A stretch of DNA of 64,000 nt, taken from the NCBI RefSeq assembly GCF_900496995.4, contig NC_044020.1, positions 14,836,001-14,900,000 of the forward strand. The letters run 5' to 3'. A model generated the notes under the pieces. The model worked only from the letters and a program-made list of their open reading frames with translations. It had not been told where the DNA came from and ran no database searches. The DNA is from Aquila chrysaetos chrysaetos (lineage: Eukaryota; Chordata; Aves; Accipitriformes; Accipitridae). This document shows positions 60,653 through 64,000 of this stretch, piece after piece. Positions within the stretch are counted from its first letter, which is position 1. The number at the start of each line of letters is the position of its first letter. The translations under genes and the position numbers were made by a program.

Positions 60653-62217
60653 CCTCATCCCGATAATCTGGACCTATACACGCAGCCTCTTTTCAGTGTG
60701 TGATAACCATGCAGTCTCAGCCTTCTAGGGTGAAGTTCCTTGGCTTTTATCACAACGTAGAGAGTACGTTTCCAATAAATAGTAGATGTCAGAGGATGTG
60801 ACTGAGGTGTACTCGAACCAAGCAAGTCAACTCCACTAATAAATTAAGGCTCAGGAATCATGATGGGATCAATAAGCATTACTGTCTTTTCTCTTCAAAT
60901 GAGCAATCAGAGCCTGATGCCAATGTAGACAGAAGTTTTGTAGCAGAGCCCAAAGCAGATTCCTGATCTTTCAGTTCCTAGACACATTTCTTAATATTTC
61001 TTAGTGGGTTTAGATGAACTTGAAAAGAGATCCATTCCCTTCTGCTGAGAAACTGTCCCTGTAAACCATCACTGGAGTAGTTCATGTCCTAGATCATTTT
61101 AGGTATGTAAACTGAAAAAAGAAACATCAGTCATTCCTTAGGGTGGGGGGATTGTCACTATTATGATTTCTCAGACTGATGAACCTGTGGATCCAATTCA
61201 ATATGACTTCCAGCACTGCCAACTAGGACAGAGAAATGACAGCAGCTCTTGGGTGTATTTTCTGTTCTCTATGTGCAGGGTCATGTCTGGGAGAAGATTT
61301 TTCGTAGGGCAAACATCCACTGAGGACAGGAAAAGAACATTGGAGCAACTGTGATCTTGGTGAGAAAGCTACAAAGCTTAGTTTCAATATGTTATATTTA
61401 AAAATTCACTTGGCTTGCCCTCCTCCCATCACCAGTTAACTATTTTTTTCTAAAATATGAAAGAATTTTGTTTGAATATGAGATCGTGTTTATATTCATT
61501 ATACAAGGCGATCTTTTCAGGATGGTTAACTGACTTCCTATGGGCAAGAAACAATTGCCAGAAGAGAAACAGCAAAGCTAGTGACTGGAGACAATAGTTT
61601 ATGTGCTTTTGGCTTTCCTATTTACCAGAAACAGCTGACATTACAAGTAAGAATATAATTTGTTTTCTCTATCTAGTCAATCCTTTTCCTTTCAACATAT
61701 AGTGCTAAGATGCTAATTATGGAGCTATCCTTTTCTGCAGGCCTTTCTAAGATAAATTCTCATTATTGTGAGTGAGAATAAGGAAATACCCTTCCCTAAT
61801 GCAGTGATGAAAATTTGTGCATGCTGTCATCATAGGAAAATTCTCCAGATGAAAAGGGAAGTAACAAGCAACAGGGAGACTTTCTTTTAGACTTTTTTTC
61901 TGCATAGAGGCCAAAATTTGAGGTATGCCAAGTATTACTGCTCTAATCCTGTCTGGTGTTAGCTATTTGCTCAACACTGGATGGAATATATGGAAGAGAA
62001 AGTAAATGTCTCAGTGCCAAAGAAGTTGATTTAAGTAACATACTTTGAACTCTTCTGGTAAGTATCTTGGAAAGAATGGTTGTTGACTTGGCAAGAAGGT
62101 GATTTTTTGACTGAATTGGAAGGGAGAAGATGCCTACACAGGTAGAGAAAGAAAATACAGAGGCCTTAAATGGTGTGTTAGTTTAGTTAGAAGAGTGTGA
62201 GACAGGTTAATGGACCC

Positions 62218-62228
62218 AAGATGGCGGC
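62218..62228 (+). promoter_or_regulatory. YY1-type motif over an ATG
   Basis: AAGATGGCGGC is the consensus YY1 binding site. It overlaps an ATG that opens an 18-codon-or-shorter frame starting MAADFGKKQLSM before a TGA. In vertebrates this motif often sits at the start codon of housekeeping genes. The surrounding DNA is not CpG-rich, so a promoter is doubtful. Confidence 0.35.
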
Positions 62229-62563
62229 AGACTTTGGGAAAAAGCAGCTCAGCATGAGTTGCCAAAGCCTTTGAAGTCAGGACTGGCAATTTTTCTTGTT
62301 ATCCCTACTGCAAAGCTTATAAATGAATTTTTTAAAGGGATGTGTTTGGTCTGAAGGAATGACCGAGTGTGTAATTTTTTAGTTCATGCTTTACTGAGTA
62401 TGGAAGTAGGCAGAAAGAGTAGGCCACTATAGGGTTTACAGTGAAAAATGGCGATGACTACAGTGTAGATCTGTCTTCAGATGTTTGAATAGGGAGGAAC
62501 AACTAGGAGAAGATTTGTAACAAAAAGCTTTTTATGACTTAATGTATCCAAAACCAGTCAACA

Positions 62564-62577
62564 CCCCCCCCCCCCCC
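62564..62577 (+). repeat. Poly-C tract (14 C)
   Basis: Uninterrupted run of 14 cytosines after AACA. Confidence 0.95.
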
Positions 62578-62872
62578 AATATCTAGCTGTAGTATTGTTG
62601 ATGTAATGAAAAATTAGAAAAAATAGTATTTGCTTTTGAATAAACACCTTGATGTAGGTTAATCATTCTGGTAGGAACAATACCCTCATCTCTTTCAATT
62701 CTTTTAGTCCGGAGGAAGGGAACATTGTTTTTTGATAGGAGCTTTTTCTTGATTTTTATTTTCTTTTTTAATCCCAGGTGTCATCAGAGGGTCTCCAGAT
62801 GGCTACCACCCTCATTTTCATGGTAGGATCTCTAGGTGAGAGGGATTATAGAGGCAAATATTTAAACTTCTT

Positions 62873-62965
62873 CATAGAATTACAAGATAATCTAGGTTGG
62901 ACGGGACTCTATGGATGTTATCTAGTCTACTCCCCACTCAGAGGAGGGCGAGCTAACATCATGTT
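62873..62965 (-). mobile_element. CR1 LINE 3' end fragment (second copy)
   Basis: TCATAGAATTACAAGATAAT, CTAGGTTGGACGGGACTCTA and TATCTAGTCTACTCCCC correspond to the minus-strand 3' tail of CR1 (tcatagaatcatagaat, ggttggaagggacctctgg, atctagtccaactcccc). The 3' end is at about 62873 and similarity fades near 62965. It is more diverged than the copy at 303-400 and belongs to another subfamily by eye. No coding part remains. Confidence 0.8.
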
Positions 62966-63010
62966 CCAGAAAAGGTGTTCCTTTTCCTCTTTTGTGCTAC
63001 AACAAGCTAC

Positions 63011-63090
63011 ACTTTCTTTAAAGAAATTTTAAAAAATTTCTTTTAAATAATGTCTTTTAATCATTTTAAATAATTTCATTTTAAATAATT
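63011..63090. repeat. AT-rich block with hairpin and tandem duplication
   Basis: AAAGAAATTTT (63020-63030) and AAAATTTCTTT (63033-63043) form an 11-bp stem with a 2-nt loop. TCATTTTAAATAATT is then repeated perfectly at 63061-63075 and 63076-63090. Confidence 0.9.
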
Positions 63091-64000
63091 TACATTATCC
63101 ATATAAAAGAAAGAAATCAGTTAAAAATGCTTTTATCAGCTAGTACTTGTGTGTCTGTGTGCGTAAGTTATACGATACCATCACTTTGCTTGGTAAGCAG
63201 TGATGACACACAGAAGTCAAGATTTATTTTCAAGATGTGAAACAAGCTCTCTTCCTTAACTGAATTTCCACATTTTAGTGTGCCCTGTAAATGTTAGTCA
63301 TTGCCATATCCACACAGTAGTCTCACGTAAGCTTTAAAAAAGTCTTGAGGTAGTCTCAATAATCACCTTGGCAATTTTATTGAGTGATTTCATGCATACT
63401 TGTGTCACGTCTTTCTCTCTCTCTCTGTGGTCACAAGGGTTAAAACCTCTGACAGTAAAAGGTTCATCTTTAAGTATTTTTGTGCTCCAGGACACAAGAC
63501 CTCATGAAAATGCCTCTGTTGTGGGACTGATAGGAAGCTGGTCTCACAAGAACTGTAGTGACAGCTTTTACAGATCACTGCCTATCCACCAATAGAATAA
63601 AGTCAGCAATTCTTTTAAGACAGTTGGACAATTAGATAGGCTTGGTCATGTCTGGTCTGATATGGATTCACTGTAGCTTTTAGATGAGATGATTGATGTT
63701 AATTTTTAATCTTACTGCATACTGTCTCCAAGATGTAGATTTGGGGCTCCCAGTATGCCAAGAGTTGTATGGATATTTAACATGATATACCATAGAAATA
63801 TGAAAAGGGATTGGGGGTCAATAAATTGTTATCCCTTGCATCCAGTTAAAGGAACAGAAGTGAGAAGTGTAAGGGTAAAGATTCAGATCCCAAAGTTCCT
63901 GAAAACATCCCAGGAATGATTTTTGTTAACTTTGGTAAACTATGAAATGGGTCTTAACTAATTTGCTCAGGATCAAAAGGGGGCAGTCTGAAAACTAAAT
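63091..64000. other. Gene-free end of window
   Basis: AT-leaning unique sequence with a short CT-rich microsatellite (about 63411-63427). Nothing else recognised. Confidence 0.55.

Larger units (their letters stand above)
60259..62563. other. Gene-free stretch
   Basis: Apart from the hairpin near 60.6 kb and the AAGATGGCGGC motif at 62218, nothing is recognised. Frames up to 69 codons only. Confidence 0.5.

Noticed and set aside
63347..63362. let-7-like TGAGGTAGT
   Set aside because: Only nine bases match and there is no complementary arm to form a precursor hairpin.

Overview
The window looks like non-coding nuclear DNA from a bird. There are no long open reading frames, the sequence is AT-leaning, and the repeats are avian in type: two CR1 LINE 3' ends, two solo LTRs in families typical of birds (probably ERVL), and several old MIR-like or other ancient amniote fragments. 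The first LTR family is common in neoavian birds, so a neoavian host is my best guess. The species, chromosome and neighbouring genes cannot be read from this sequence.

Layout. 1-6 kb: A/C-rich sequence, a CR1 tail at 303-400, a GC-richer non-coding patch at about 1.74-2.36 kb, a weak antisense exon candidate at 3766-4097 and a weak MIR-like piece near 5.1 kb. 6-17 kb: AT-rich intron-like or intergenic sequence with the best small exon candidate (6280-6342), a splice-flanked non-coding exon candidate (8830-8949) and a long-stem hairpin locus near 10.1 kb. 17-20 kb: a complete solo LTR (17081-17636) with a perfect 5-bp target duplication, then an isolated CpG island (about 19085-19715). 20-46 kb: a long unique stretch with microsatellites, local duplications, a 28-C tract and pieces that resemble conserved regulatory DNA. 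46.5-47.4 kb: a second solo LTR. 47.4-64 kb: unique sequence with an exon candidate (54313-54501), a MIR element (60171-60258), several perfect hairpins, a YY1-type motif over an ATG (62218) and a second CR1 tail (about 62873-62965).

No complete protein-coding gene can be supported. The window is either part of a gene desert or the intron of a very long gene. The CpG island is the only clear promoter-like element and has no visible coding gene, so a lncRNA or an alternative first exon is the most economical reading. Both LTRs lie on the minus strand and could also supply antisense promoters or poly(A) signals.

No operons, rRNA, tRNA, CRISPR arrays or intact viral genes were seen. Several exon candidates and hairpins are offered as hypotheses with explicit tests. 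None proves a new system.
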